Shown here one piece after another: positions 47,194-57,046 of a DNA stretch of 64,000 bases (position 1 is its first letter; each line of letters begins with the position of its first letter). A program made the translations under genes and the position numbers. Below the pieces are notes generated by a model, which saw only the letters and a list, made by a program, of their open reading frames with translations, was not told where the DNA came from and made no database searches. This DNA comes from Micromussa lordhowensis (Eukaryota; Cnidaria; Anthozoa; Scleractinia; Lobophylliidae). The stretch spans positions 16,488,530-16,552,529 of the forward strand of contig OZ026601.1 in NCBI GenBank assembly GCA_964020085.1. The letters run 5' to 3'.

Positions 47194-48005
47194 ATGGCGG
47201 ATAGTATAAAGCATTTAAGTCACAAGTGTTGCGCTGCAGCATTGTGTAACAATCGCTCTGATAACTGGAAAGATCTAATTTTTCACGTTTTTTTCGAAAG
47301 ATCAAATTCTAAGAAAAACATGGGAGATAAAGATGAAATGTGGCGACAAAAAAGTTGCTTCCAACACAGCCCTCTATTGTTGTTCGGAGCACTTTGTGGA
47401 GACGCAGGGAGACGGACTACAGGAAGAGTTTGACAAGTGCAAGGCGAGATCTTGTAAAAAATGCCATTCCTTCCATTTTTACCTGGTCAGATCGTAATGA
47501 TGAAGTGAGTCAGAGGTCTGAGAGAGCAAGAATCCGTGGTGACAAAGTGACTAAGCCATTCGCCGGTTCTTTGGATATGGAAACCGAGAGCACAACTGGT
47601 ACGTTTGAAGCAATTACCAAGTCCAATACGGATTGGGACGGCAAAGCACAAGAGAGAGATTTAGTTGCTGAAATTTGTGATCTGAGACAAAGACTCTCTC
47701 TGTCAAAATTTGGCTTGGAACGATTTGCCTCCAGTGACGATGACATCTTCTTTTACACAGGATTTCAGAGTTACAGTGCTTTGATTCCATTTTGGAACTT
47801 CGTTAAACCATGCTCCGAGTCTTTGCTTAGCTGGAACAGGGCATGTGCCAAAGTGAACGGAAATCTTGCTGACACTGCGTTTCCTTACTTACAGGGTCAG
47901 ACAAAAGAAAAGCAACGAAAACGAGAAATGCAGCCCATTGATCAGTTATGGATGTTTCTGACAAGGGTACAGCTTGGATTATTCGAGCATGACCTCGCTC
48001 ACAGA
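47194..48005 (+). pseudogene. THAP-DDE transposase, N-terminal part
   Basis: It starts at ATG 47194 (MADSIKHLSHKCC). The THAP zinc finger is visible in two frames: CCAAALCNN in the first, then after a slip at the T-run near 47290 a Trp and CCSEHF in the second, and a third frame with RRDLVKNAIPSIFTW. The frame then stays open to 48005: a Glu-rich linker, a coiled-coil-like stretch (DLVAEICDLRQRLSLSKFGL), FYTGFQSYSALIPFWNF, and MQPIDQLWMFLTRVQLG LFEHDLAHR leading into the HTH. It is cut in the HTH (His-Arg codons) by the TGTGACC element. DNA-binding plus catalytic roles are known for the family; two frameshifts make this copy dead. Confidence 0.8.
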
Positions 48006-48043
48006 TGTGACCTTCCATGGGAAAACGTACACTAACACTTTTC
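48006..48043 (+). repeat. Left TIR of the 9.1-kb element
   Basis: It starts TGTGACCTTCCATGGG and is followed by a subterminal stretch with repeated CCGTTAAA/CCGTTTAA motifs (48044-48130) that recur at 53400-53580. Confidence 0.85.
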
Positions 48044-48130
48044 CGTTAAACGGTATAAAGTGTTTGTTAACCGTTCAATTGCCGTTTAAACGGTTTAAGA
48101 AATTGTTAGAAGCGTTAAAAAAAAGTTAGA

Positions 48131-48377
48131 TGTAAGGTTTCTATATCGTACGTTAGAATGATCGAGAGAGAGAGAGAGTGAGACGAGAGTGCTAGTCAAC
48201 TCCTATTTTATTGCAGGACTGCGTATTCCATGTCATACAATGAATCAAAGAACTATTTCAATAATCACGCGATAAGAGTGAGGTAATCAGAGGTGTCCAT
48301 TACATTACTACTATAAACTTGTCATAACTCACGCAAGTTAGTGTCATAACTAAACGTCACAATCCGGTATCGTTACA
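48131..48377 (-). repeat. 3' LTR of gypsy copy 2 (247 bp)
   Basis: It begins TGTAAGGTTTCTATATCG and ends TATCGTTACA, containing a GA-repeat (GAGAGAGAGAGAG). It is unrelated in sequence to the LTR of copy 1. Confidence 0.9.
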
Positions 48378-48390
48378 TCTCCCTTTTCTT
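48378..48390 (-). other. Polypurine tract of gypsy copy 2
   Basis: AAGAAAAGGGAGA on the minus strand next to the 3' LTR. Confidence 0.85.
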
Positions 48391-48416
48391 AAAGTTAAGT
48401 GTTCATGACATAATCA

Positions 48417-49777
48417 TCATGCCAAGCTGGTGTTTTCCTGATACGGGAGGACCTCCGTAGTTGGACAGCTGGCTGAGAAGTCACGATTGCAGGTACGGTT
48501 GCAGGCTGGTCGTGATCGATAGCCAATTCTGCGTCGTGGCTTGCGCTGGGAGGCTTTGTAGTCTGTGGATGATTGTGCGGAAGATCTTGTAGCCAAAGTA
48601 GAAGGCGGTGTCTCAGCCGTTGTTCTAAGCTGACGCCTGTTTCGACGGTAGCGGCGACCGGCAACTTCCACTTCATACGAGCGGTTCGGAAGAATCTTCA
48701 CACAACTTCCAAGAGACCATTTAGTATCACCAGGGAGTTTCATCCTGATCGCTCGACCTGGCTGTAACGGTGCAATCGGTTGACTTTTCTTGTTGTACCG
48801 CTGCTCTTGGATGGCTTTTCGCTTTGCCAACTTGTCTCCTGTCTGGCTGTCTACTTTTGGTTCCAGCAGTCTGGTGTGAGTTGGCAACAGCGTTCTTCTG
48901 CCCATCAGACGTTGAACCGGTGAGGTTCCTAGACCTTCTGACGGGGTGTTTCTCCAGTCTAAAAACGCTAGCAGAGGATCTTTGTTGTCTGCTCGTGCTT
49001 TCTTCAGCAGCGCTTTGCAAACTTTAACGGCATTCTCCGCTTTTCCGTTCGACTGAGGATAGCGCGGGCTTGAGGTCTTGTGCTCAAATCTCCACGTCTC
49101 GGCAAATTTTGCAAATTCAGATGAGCTGAATTGTGTCCCATTGTCTGTAACGAGGACTTCTGGAATACCATGTCTGGCAAACTGTACTTTAAGTGCGTGG
49201 ATCACGCTTATTGACGTGATTTGTTTCAATTCCTGTACTTCAAAGTAGCTTGACCAATAGTCCACCATTATCAGGAACTGTTGTGGTCCAAGCTCGAATA
49301 TGTCAGCTGCAACCTTAGACCATGGGCGACTGGGCATTTCATGTGGCTGGAGTTCTTCTCGGCATTGATCTGGCTGGTATGACTGACAAACGCTGCACTT
49401 GGAAACGTAATCTTTGACTTCCGCATTGATTCTTGGCCAGTAGAGTAGCTCCTGGGCTCTCCTTAGGCATCCACCGATTCCTATGTGCGACCTGCTCACT
49501 GTACATGTATTGAACTGGTAACATTGTAAACTAGGTAAACACATGCAGATGGTGAATAAAGATATCCCATTAAAAAAAAAAAAAAGTGCGACCTGTGGAT
49601 TTCTTTGAGCATGTCAGCTCGCAGCAATTGAGGAACCACTAGGCGTTCTCCACGATAATCCAATCCACCATCTTCAACTAGCTCGCTTCGGCTATCATAG
49701 TAAGGCACAAGCTTTGCAGGGCAGTCTTTTCGACGCAAAGGCCACCCGTGGTGAATCGCACTAATGAGTTGCTGCAT
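48417..49777 (-). pseudogene. gypsy copy 2 integrase
   Basis: The linker and start of integrase are in 49777-49596 (MQQLISAIHHGWPLRR, GGLDYRGERLVVPQ, MLKEIHRSH). After the 91-bp insert the frame continues from SHIGIGGCLRRAQELLYWP and CSVC (HHCC finger). The core has AADIF, TDNGTQF and NGKAENAV carrying the D, D, E triad. The C-terminal domain has IRMKLPGDTKW and RRYRRNRRQL, ending at 48417. The triad is intact; only the insert breaks the frame here. Confidence 0.9.
49495..49585 (+). mobile_element. 91-bp polyadenylated retrocopy insertion
   Basis: A perfect 10-bp target duplication GTGCGACCTG (49485-49494 and 49586-49595) flanks 77 bp plus A14. The signal GAATAAAG lies about 10 bp before the A-run. 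It is the 3' end of some mRNA inserted by LINE machinery on the plus strand; the source gene is not identifiable from 77 bp. Confidence 0.9.
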
Positions 49778-49879
49778 GTCTTGGTCATCGGCTGTGACTC
49801 GTTTGAATTCTTGCAGTCGTTTGGGCGATACAGAAAGTCCGTCTTCATGCTGAACTTCTCATAAGGCTCGCACTTCACT

Positions 49880-50868
49880 GCTGTCATGCTGGGCATCCTC
49901 GGTTGTAAGCCTGTAGGCGCGGCTCAGGGCGTCTGCAATGAACATTAGACGACCCTTCTTGTACTGGATGTCCAGAGAGTAATTTTGCGCATTCTCTGTA
50001 GTCATTTGGGTGACTGCTGTATAGGCTTCTTGAACACTGCTTGTAGTGGCTCATGGTTAGACTCGACGTGTACGATGTCTCGGCCATATATGTACTGGTC
50101 AAACTTATGACAAGACCATACGATGGCATGAAGTTCTTTCTCAATCTGGGCGTATCTGGTCTCAACGTCTGTGAGTGCTCTTGAGGCGTAACACACCGGC
50201 TGACCTTTCTGCATGAGGACAGCTCCGAGACCTGTTTCAGATGCGTCACACTGAATGGTAACTTCTTCATTTAAGTTGTAGTATTTGAGTACTGGAGATT
50301 CAGTCAGATACTTCTTCACAGTATTAAATGCTATACTGTGCTGTGTCAGCCACTGCCACTCCGCATCTTTATCCTCTAATCTTTGCAACGGTTCTGTCAT
50401 TTCGCTCAGATGCGGCATGAATTTGGAAAGGTAGTTCACCATTCCTAGGAAACGCTTGAGTGCTGTGGTGTCTTCTGGTTCAGGCATGGCAACGATTGCT
50501 TCAAACTTCCCGGGGTCTGGTTTGAGTCCCTCGGGGGTAAGCTGGTGTCCCATAAATGGTTCGTTTGTCTGAGCACGCTTGACTTTCTGTTTGTTCAGTT
50601 TCAGGTTCCATTCTCTGCATCTTGTGAAGAATAATCGTTCATTTTGTTCGAGGCTCTTGTACGCCTCTTCAGTGGTGTCTCCAAACCCAGCGATAATAAA
50701 GTCATCAGCAATGACTTCTACACCTTGGAGCCCCTCCACAAATTCGTGCATGGTTCTTTGCCATACTTCTGGAGCAGAACTGATGCCAAAAGGCATTCGA
50801 AGCCAACGGTATCGTCCGAAGGGAGTGTTGAAAGTAGTTTTGTAGCTGGACTCGTGGTCAAGTTTCTT
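49880..50868 (-). pseudogene. gypsy copy 2 RT (C-terminal part) and RNase H
   Basis: From KTTF and RYRWLRMPFGISSAPEVW through the catalytic ADDFII box, GHQLTPEGLKPDPGK and FLGMVNYLSKFMP (connection) to RNase H with CDAS and QIEKE. The third RNase H acidic site reads ESNHEPL, with Asn in place of the usual Asp. The frame shifts at about 50005, after which VMFIADALSRAYR continues in another frame. Confidence 0.85.
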
Positions 50869-50875
50869 CTGCCAG

Positions 50876-51067
50876 AATCCGTCTTTTGATTAGCAGGTGA
50901 ACTCCCATATTTATGTGCTTTGTCGCCAGCTAAGCAATCATCTCCATTTTGATGAAAAAAGCACTGCATGGCTGTCATTATGCCATTTTCTGTACCACAG
51001 TCACTTCTAACAAGGATTGGACAACCCTGAGTTTCCTTTACACAGTCAAGGTAAAATCCGTCTTTTG
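50876..51067 (-). pseudogene. Integrase-gene fragment captured inside gypsy RT
   Basis: The 166 bp at 50889-51054 match, nearly identically and in the same sense relative to the host frame, the rve-type integrase exon at about 55100-55276. On the minus strand they read YLDCVKETQGCPILVRSDCG and DDCLAGDKAHKYGSSPANQ, with two residue differences from the gene (Thr for Ala, His for Arg). A 13-bp repeat AATCCGTCTTTTG (50876-50888, 51055-51067), which is RT sequence (KDGF), flanks it. The insert shifts the RT frame. Confidence 0.9.
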
Positions 51068-51585
51068 CATCCAACTTTTCCTTGATTTTTGGGCGGACTG
51101 CAACTGGTACTCTTCTCGGGGGATGAACTTTCGGTTTTACTCTCTCGTCCGTGATAATCTTGTATTCGCCTGGAAGTTCCCTCAAACACGTCTTTGTATT
51201 CTTCAAGGATCGCGTTACTTTGTGGCGATATCGTGAGCGATAATACGTCACAGTTGGCGAGCGTGACGATTCCAAGCATAATACTTGTGTTAAGTGATAG
51301 GATAGGCTGATAGTCGCCATTGACGACATTAAACATCAAAGTTTTCTTTCTGTCCTTATGCCAAACTGTGAGGTTGATCTTTCCGGCGATCTGTTTTCGT
51401 TCACCAGTGTAGGAAACGATCGATTTGTTGCATTTCCTTAGAAGTTCGGCCGTGTCGTCTCCAGTGATTGATTTGTACACTTTCAGCGGCAATAGATCGC
51501 ATTCGGATCCGGTGTCTACTTGAAAGCGAACTTCATTTCCGGGCTGTCGTCGATTGACGTACAAATTCACAAGGGCTTTGTTCAC
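51046..51585 (-). pseudogene. gypsy copy 2 protease and start of RT
   Basis: It begins VNKALVNLYVNRRQPGNEVRF, with the aspartic protease motif DTGSECDLLP, then NLTVWHKDRKKTLMFNVV and the spacer leading to RT (YKDVFEG). A frame change near 51180 moves to the frame carrying PGEYKIITDERVKPKVHPPR. There IKEKLDAKDGF joins two RT parts that are normally about 60 residues apart, so the N-terminal RT is deleted. Confidence 0.8.
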
Positions 51586-51618
51586 ACGGCCAGGCTGTTC
51601 CCCAACAGTGCAAATTTC

Positions 51619-52491
51619 CTATTGATCGGGTGTATCATCTACTTGCACGGTAGCAACAGTCTTGCTTCGGCAGAGCGATTGGTAGTGATTCATGTTGCCA
51701 CATCGGTGACATTTCTGACCAAATGCCGGACATTTTTTCTTTGCGTGTGTCATTCCACATCTGCCGCAATTACCATGCGATGTTTGTTTTTGATTTTTGT
51801 TGTTTGCTGCACGCAATGGCATCGACGGTCTGTTGCTTTTTGGGCGACCTTGCTTTAATGCATTTACGGTTGCGCTTGCACCCATAAGCTTCACTTGGTG
51901 CTCGGTTTGTTTGGCTGCTTTGATGAGATCGACGGCTTTTTGCAATGTCAAATCATTGTATCGAAGCAGTCTTTCACGCATCTTGTCGTCTTGAATTCCT
52001 AAAACGATCCTGTCACGCAAAATCTCCTTGGGGGTAATATCCTCATGTTGGCAGTTTTTAGCGATCGTTCTCAACTCTGTGAGGTAGGCTGCGATACTCT
52101 CGCCAGGCTCTTGCTTCCGATTATTAAACCGATAGCGTTCGTAGATCACCTGTGTTCGCGGCTCGCAGTATTCGTCAAACTTTGCTAGCACGTGTTCTAT
52201 ATCTGTCTCATCTTTGTCCTCGCCCCATTCAAAGGCATCAAAGGCTTTCGTTGCGTCTTCTCCAATAACTGACAAGAGCGTGGAGACTCTAACCAGTTTC
52301 TCCTGTTTAGAAATTCCTGTGGCGATTTTATATCGTGACCACACTTTCTTCCACGCTTTCAAATTTGTGGCTACATTGTCATCCATGACGAGTGCTTTTG
52401 GCGGTGGCAAGTTCGCAGGAGGCATGAAAATTTGGGCAGGCGGAGTGGGCAGGATTTCTGGAGCTTCTTCTTGAGCTTCTTCTGTCGGCAT
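51619..52491 (-). CDS. gag: gypsy copy 2 Gag polyprotein
   Basis: Open frame of 290 codons starting MPTEEAQEEAPE. The N-terminus is Pro-rich, then comes a capsid-like region (AWKKVWSRYKIATGISKQ, LSVIGEDATKAF, IYERYRFNNRKQEPGESIAA, RIVLGIQDDKMRERLL). Two zinc knuckles lie near the C-terminus: CGRCGMTHAKKKC and CHRCGNMNHYQSLC. Gag would form the particle and bind RNA. This is the one retroelement frame in the window that looks intact, though the element around it is broken. The start is 26 bp from the LTR-proximal PBS. Confidence 0.85.
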   Translation of the reverse strand: MPTEEAQEEAPEILPTPPAQIFMPPANLPPPKALVMDDNVATNLKAWKKVWSRYKIATGISKQEKLVRVSTLLSVIGEDATKAFDAFEWGEDKDETDIEHVLAKFDEYCEPRTQVIYERYRFNNRKQEPGESIAAYLTELRTIAKNCQHEDITPKEILRDRIVLGIQDDKMRERLLRYNDLTLQKAVDLIKAAKQTEHQVKLMGASATVNALKQGRPKSNRPSMPLRAANNKNQKQTSHGNCGRCGMTHAKKKCPAFGQKCHRCGNMNHYQSLCRSKTVATVQVDDTPDQ

Positions 52492-52500
52492 CGTGGTTCA

Positions 52501-52517
52501 TCCCACTTCTGACACCA
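52501..52517 (-). other. Primer binding site of gypsy copy 2
   Basis: TGGTGTCAGAAGTGGGA on the minus strand follows the LTR directly; it is the same primer type (tRNA-Leu-like) as copy 1. Confidence 0.85.
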
Positions 52518-52572
52518 TGTAAGGTTTCTATATCGTACGTTAGAACGATAGAGAGAGAGAGAGTGAGACGAT
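52518..52572 (-). repeat. Truncated 5' LTR of gypsy copy 2
   Basis: It matches 48131-48185 up to GAGTGAGACGA, then diverges into element-flank sequence (TTCCATTAAATT). About 190 bp of LTR are missing. Confidence 0.85.
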
Positions 52573-53580
52573 TCCATTAAATTAAACGTTTCCACAACCG
52601 ATGTTTTGTCGACAGACTTTTGTAAATAAAAACATGACAGCAAGATAACAACTCACGATTTCTAAGTCCTTTGTATACGAGTATTTGATCAGCATGCTGC
52701 TCAACAGTGCAAAGAATTTGCTTCTGCTGTTTTCTTGGCATCTGAAACTGTGAGGGATCGAAAAATGATTCAGAAATAGTAATTTTGTCGAAACAACAAA
52801 TGAATCACTTGTGTTCCATTCCATCGAACGAACTCCGCCATGTTTTTTGGTCTCGATAACCTGCAGGAACCTGGAACCAAACAAAGTGATTGTTGCTATG
52901 ACAATGTCTCACGAAGAACCCTGGACACGATTGTTTTCATGGGTTGCGATTGATCGAGAAACAAGAATTACTGTAAAAACGAAAAAGATGAAGTTACAAT
53001 TGTCCGACTGCTGGGATTTAAAGAAATGAAAGAAAACACTTGAAAATGTTATCCACAAGCTTCCTTTTAATGCTGATCGAGGAATCGAAAGCACACAGGC
53101 ACGCACATCGATCTGCAAACTGCAGTGAAACCACGGGAGCGAAGCACTGGCTGGTGTACATGTACATGTAATCCATTTCCTGTCCGATATGTTCAACTTT
53201 CGGTAAGTAATAAATGAAACTCGCAACCTCAAATTGTTTTGGCGTATTTTTTTTATCGGTTTATACAACAAACAGAATTTCGTACATCGAGTGTAAATCG
53301 TAGCGGTTGCAAGTTTGTCGGCCGTATTTTTAGCCTGGTTGAGCTGCTTCAAAATATAAATGCTTGTTGCTTTCGAAATATAAACATTTGTGACCGAGAC
53401 TATCCGTTTAAACACTTTGAGAAGCGTTAATGTTTTTACAAGCCGTTTAGAAAATCAACACAACATTTTTGTAAAACGTTAGAAATTTTCGCTCATCCGT
53501 TAAAAGCGTTAACCAAACCGTTTGAATGTTTTGAAAAAGCATTCAGAAAATCGACACTATCCGTTAAAACATTTTTGTAA
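52573..53580. other. Non-coding part of the 9.1-kb element
   Basis: There is no supported gene. 53400-53580 is rich in CCGTTTA/CCGTTAAA/AACGTT motifs that match the subterminal stretch 48044-48130, indicating that both belong to the host element of the gypsy insertion. Confidence 0.45.
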
Positions 53581-53587
53581 ACCGACA

Positions 53588-53745
53588 AAAAAAGAAAATG
53601 CAAGCAAAAATAGCACAACGCAAACAAAAAAAGCAAAACCCAAACAAAAATACAAAATGCAAACAAAAAAGCAAAACGCAAAAAAAAAGAAAACGCAAAC
53701 AACAATACAAAACGCAAACAAAAAGCACGATGCAAACAAAAAAGA
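53588..53745. repeat. A-rich arm (GCAAACAAAAA)n, inverted to 56843-57025
   Basis: Repeats of the AACGCAAACAAAAAAGC type. The reverse complement of the right arm reproduces the irregular order of units (AGAAAA, GCAAGCAAAAATAGCACAAC, then AAACAAAAAAAGCAAAAC), so this is a true inverted repeat and not just similar composition. It can fold back over about 3.2 kb. Confidence 0.8.
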
Positions 53746-54235
53746 TAAAACACAAAAAAGCACACAGATCCGGCAGATTGGCAACGAGGCTAACAGGGAA
53801 ACGAGGGTAGTGGCCTGGGAAAAATGGCCAAAGTGTTTAAGACTGAGCGAGAGATAATCAGTCATTACTTCCATCTTGGATATGAGAACGAAGTTATTAG
53901 AGAATTCTTGCAGAACTATCACAATATTACTCTCAGTTTGCGTACATTGAAACGAAGGTTACAGGACTTCGGCCTACGAAGAAATGGAAATGATATAGAT
54001 CGAGACCAACTGAGGGATATTATCAAAGAACAATTACATGGATCCGGCAGAACACTTGGTTACAGGGCAATCTGGCATTCCCTACGATTGGAACATCATA
54101 TACATGTTCCTTGACGAATCATCGCTACAGTTATGCAAGAACTCGATCCGGAAGGTGTGCAACAGAGACGACGACGAAGGCTTTCTTAAAGAAGGTACTT
54201 TAGTTACGGCTCTAACTTCTGTTGGCACGTGGATG

Positions 54236-54386
54236 GTAAGTTTACTCATTAATTTTTATATGTGCAAGTATTTTTGATGTTGTCATTATTATTATTATTA
54301 TTACTATTATTATTATTGTTATTATTAGTGTTATTGTTAATGTTGTTATTGTTATTATTGTGATTGTGATTGTGATTGTGATTGTG

Positions 54387-54423
<37 letters not shown>

Positions 54424-54982
54424 CATGGACAAAAAGAAAAATCCAGCCCTAATGTAGACTGAACTGAGATTTTATGGGAGAACCTGCCGGTCTTGGACCC
54501 AAAAAGTGGCCTGTGAGTCAACAGTGCAAACACAAACGTGACCTGTTTTGTCGGGATGTATATGCGATATTACGCGTTTTTGTTACATGACTAGGGCAAT
54601 TATAATGATCATACTTCAATTGTTACTGCTGTCATAAACAATATACCAAGGCAACTTTTCTATATAATTTTGACACCATCTCTTCCACTTGGTTAAATTT
54701 CCTAGGCAACACAAGTCAAATTGTCAAGTACATGTATACCAGACAGGGTTTGTTGAGGATGGATGTCTATGTTTGAATATAATTGATTGTGGTGGTTCAG
54801 TTTTATCCCGGCCTGCAGCTGGTTCCAATAATTTCTATTTTCCATTGTTTCAAACTCATCTTCATATTTTATTACACCTAAAAAACCAAAGGAGAATAGA
54901 ATTTAAACCAAGGATGAAATTGAACCACAATACAGACACCATTTTGAAAAGGCAATAATTTCGTATGACTTGCTTTCTGTAG
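54236..54982 (+). other. Intron of the integrase gene (747 bp)
   Basis: Donor G|GTAAGTTT and acceptor TTTCTGTAG|GT. It splits a Gly codon of the first catalytic block. It contains the microsatellite listed next. Confidence 0.8.
54282..54421. repeat. (ATT)n / (GTGATT)n microsatellite
   Basis: Long TTA/ATT run with an internal TGTGAT hexamer block, in the intron. Confidence 0.9.
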
Positions 54983-55743
54983 GTTATGACAAACTGAAGC
55001 CATACGGTTTTCCAATACATGGAGCAATCGACGGTTACAGTCGCAAAATCTTATGGCTTGAGGTTGCTAGATCCAATAATAAACCAGAAATTCCACCTGC
55101 ATTTTACCTTGACTGTGTAAAGGAAACTCAGGGTTGTCCAATCCTTGTTAGAAGTGACTGTGGTACAGAAAATGGCATAATGGCAGCCATGCAGTGCTTT
55201 TTTCGTCAAAATGGAGATGATTGCTTAGCTGGCGACAAAGCACATAAATATGGGAGTTCACCTGCTAATCAAAGAATTGAGTGCTGGTGGTCCTTCTTCA
55301 GACAGGGTAGAGCTGGATGGTGGATTGACTTCTTTAAGGACATGGTTACTGCAGGAATACTTGACCTTGGCAATAGTTTACATATGGAGTGCTTATGGTT
55401 TTGCTTTCAACCATTGATTGACAGTGAACTTGACAAAGTCAAAGTGCACTGGAACACTCACCGCATTCGTTCATCAAGACATCAGGGTACAGTATCAGGA
55501 GTAGCAGACATTTTATATTATTTGCCACACCGCTCAGGTGCTTTTGAATGTAAGTGTTGCATTGAGATTCAGCAAATAGAAGAAATGGAAGAGAAGGTGC
55601 AGATTGATGAACCAAATGGTTTACAGATCTATGAAGAATATTTCTATTATGCTGTTGACAATGAAAATCTTCAGTTTCCATCGTCTGCAGCAGGTGCGCT
55701 TGATTTGTTCCAAGAATTGATTGCCTTTGCATATCCCAGTTAA

Positions 55744-56842
55744 AGTGTACATTTGGACCCTACATTTTGGTACTTAGCATGGGTCTTTTTAAGCCTATAT
55801 ATAATTAGGTGATTTCTAGTCCATACTGCACAGTCTCAGCACCCCAATATTTGTGAGTCTCACTGGACTGAGTGGGAATGTTGTCCACTTGCCTGATCTT
55901 TGAGGCATTTTGAGTTATTTTCAAAACAGTTCGTTTGATCTTCACAGCTACAAAGTTGTTTCATCAAGTGATTTTCAAAAGAAAAAAACACAAAGGTTTG
56001 CATCCATATTGGCAGTTGACATGAAACTTTGAATTTTCTTCAGGGAGGACAGGTACATAGGAGTGAAATGTTACATTTTGTGTCATCTTACACAAATCAA
56101 AACAAAAAAATGTAAACAAACTCTTAGGAGTGCTCAGTATGGACTAGAAATCATCTTGAATGCTTATGTGAATGACCTGATTAATTTAATGAGATCCAGA
56201 GAAATGAAAAGAAAAGTGTTTGCTAGGAACGCTTTTGTATCAACTCCACCAAGGTCCTTGAATTGACTCATGATCTAAAAGAGGTGGTAAATACAGCAAC
56301 GGATTGCTTGACCATAAATTATGAAACCTTGTTATTGTCAAAAATATTACATGTATTTGTGACAGCTGTTAATAGTGGCAATACTGCAACTTCTTTTGCT
56401 TAATAGTTTATTTTGAAAATGTAACCTAACATGAACAAAGTTTGATAACTCAGCTGTTAATTCTCAGCATGGTGGATGAATCAACTTTTATGGCCACATG
56501 ATTTACTGAAAGTTGCCATTGCATAACAAGCAGATGACACTGTGCTGAGGCTTTTACGAGTAGGCAAATAAAGTCTATAGCACTACAAAGGCCTGATAAA
56601 TTCTCAAATTTAAGCAAGTGAATAATAAGAATTCAAGTTGAGGTTCAAAACAGTACAAGAGTTAACTAGTAAGAAGTACATCTGAGCGATTTCTCAAAAA
56701 CATGCCCACCAGTTTTTTCACCTGGGTTCGAAACCTAGGGGGGCTCCATCATGGCTGGGCCAGGTGCATGGACCAGTCCATGGGCAATCTGCTAATGGCT
56801 TGCTGGGGCCAGTTGTCAAAAGCAGGGGGATGGGAGGGTGTA
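55744..56842. other. Non-coding 3' region of the integrase gene
   Basis: AT-rich, no supported gene. Several AATAAA-like signals exist (for example AATAAAG near 56568), but none can be assigned. Confidence 0.4.
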
Positions 56843-57025
56843 TTCGCTTTTTTGTTTGCGTTTTGCTTTTTTTGTTTGTGTTGTGCTATTTTTGCTTGCG
56901 TTTTCTTTTTTTGTTTGGTGACGCATTCTTTTTTGTTTGCGTATTCTTTTTTCTGTTTGGTGATGTGTTCTTTTTTATTTGCGTTTTCATTTTTTGTTTG
57001 GTGATGTGCTCTTTTTTGTTTGTGT
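56843..57025. repeat. T-rich arm (TTTTTGTTTGC)n, inverted to 53588-53745
   Basis: The partner of the A-rich arm. The repeat units nearest the TIR vary (TTTGGTGATGTGCTC), suggesting local expansion after the arms formed. Confidence 0.8.
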
Positions 57026-57046
57026 TGGCCCTTTTGGGCCACCGTA

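Larger units (their letters stand above)
48131..52572 (-). mobile_element. Ty3/gypsy copy 2 (Mag-like), rearranged RT, truncated 5' LTR
   Basis: Minus strand. The 3' LTR is full (48131-48377, 247 bp, TGTAAGG...GTTACA), but the 5' LTR keeps only its first 55 bp (52518-52572). PBS and PPT are present. Order: gag, protease, damaged RT with an internal deletion and a foreign 166-bp insert, RNase H, integrase. A 91-bp polyadenylated retrocopy sits in the integrase region. The left flank is TTAGA; the right target site is lost with the 5' LTR truncation. Confidence 0.9.
53824..55743 (+). pseudogene. rve-type integrase gene, two exons
   Basis: Exon 1 (53824-54235): MAKVFKTEREIISHYFHLG, an HTH-like region (LSLRTLKRRLQDFGL), GSGRTLGYRAIW, ELDPEGVQQRRRRR and NFCWHVDG. 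Exon 2 (54983-55743): YDKLKPYGFPIHGAIDG, RSDCGTENG and NQRIECWW, whose Asp, Asp and Glu fit a D-D-E core; then WWIDFFKDM and a C-terminal tail ending at 55743. GT-AG splicing joins WHVDG to YDKLKP in frame. Two in-frame stops in exon 1 (TGA 54112-54114, TAA 54187-54189) make it non-functional. The family is common in animals; here it sits between TIRs and is the likely mobility gene of the 9.1-kb element. Confidence 0.85.

Noticed and set aside
48573..49027. Plus-strand frames over the gypsy copy 2 integrase
   Set aside because: Antisense shadows; no independent signals.
53493..53922. Several overlapping Phe/Cys-rich or Lys/Gln-rich frames at 53.5-53.9 kb and 56.7-57.1 kb
   Set aside because: Translations of the A-rich/T-rich low-complexity arms.
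54249..54533. Asn/His-rich frame on the minus strand
   Set aside because: Translation of the ATT microsatellite in the integrase intron.
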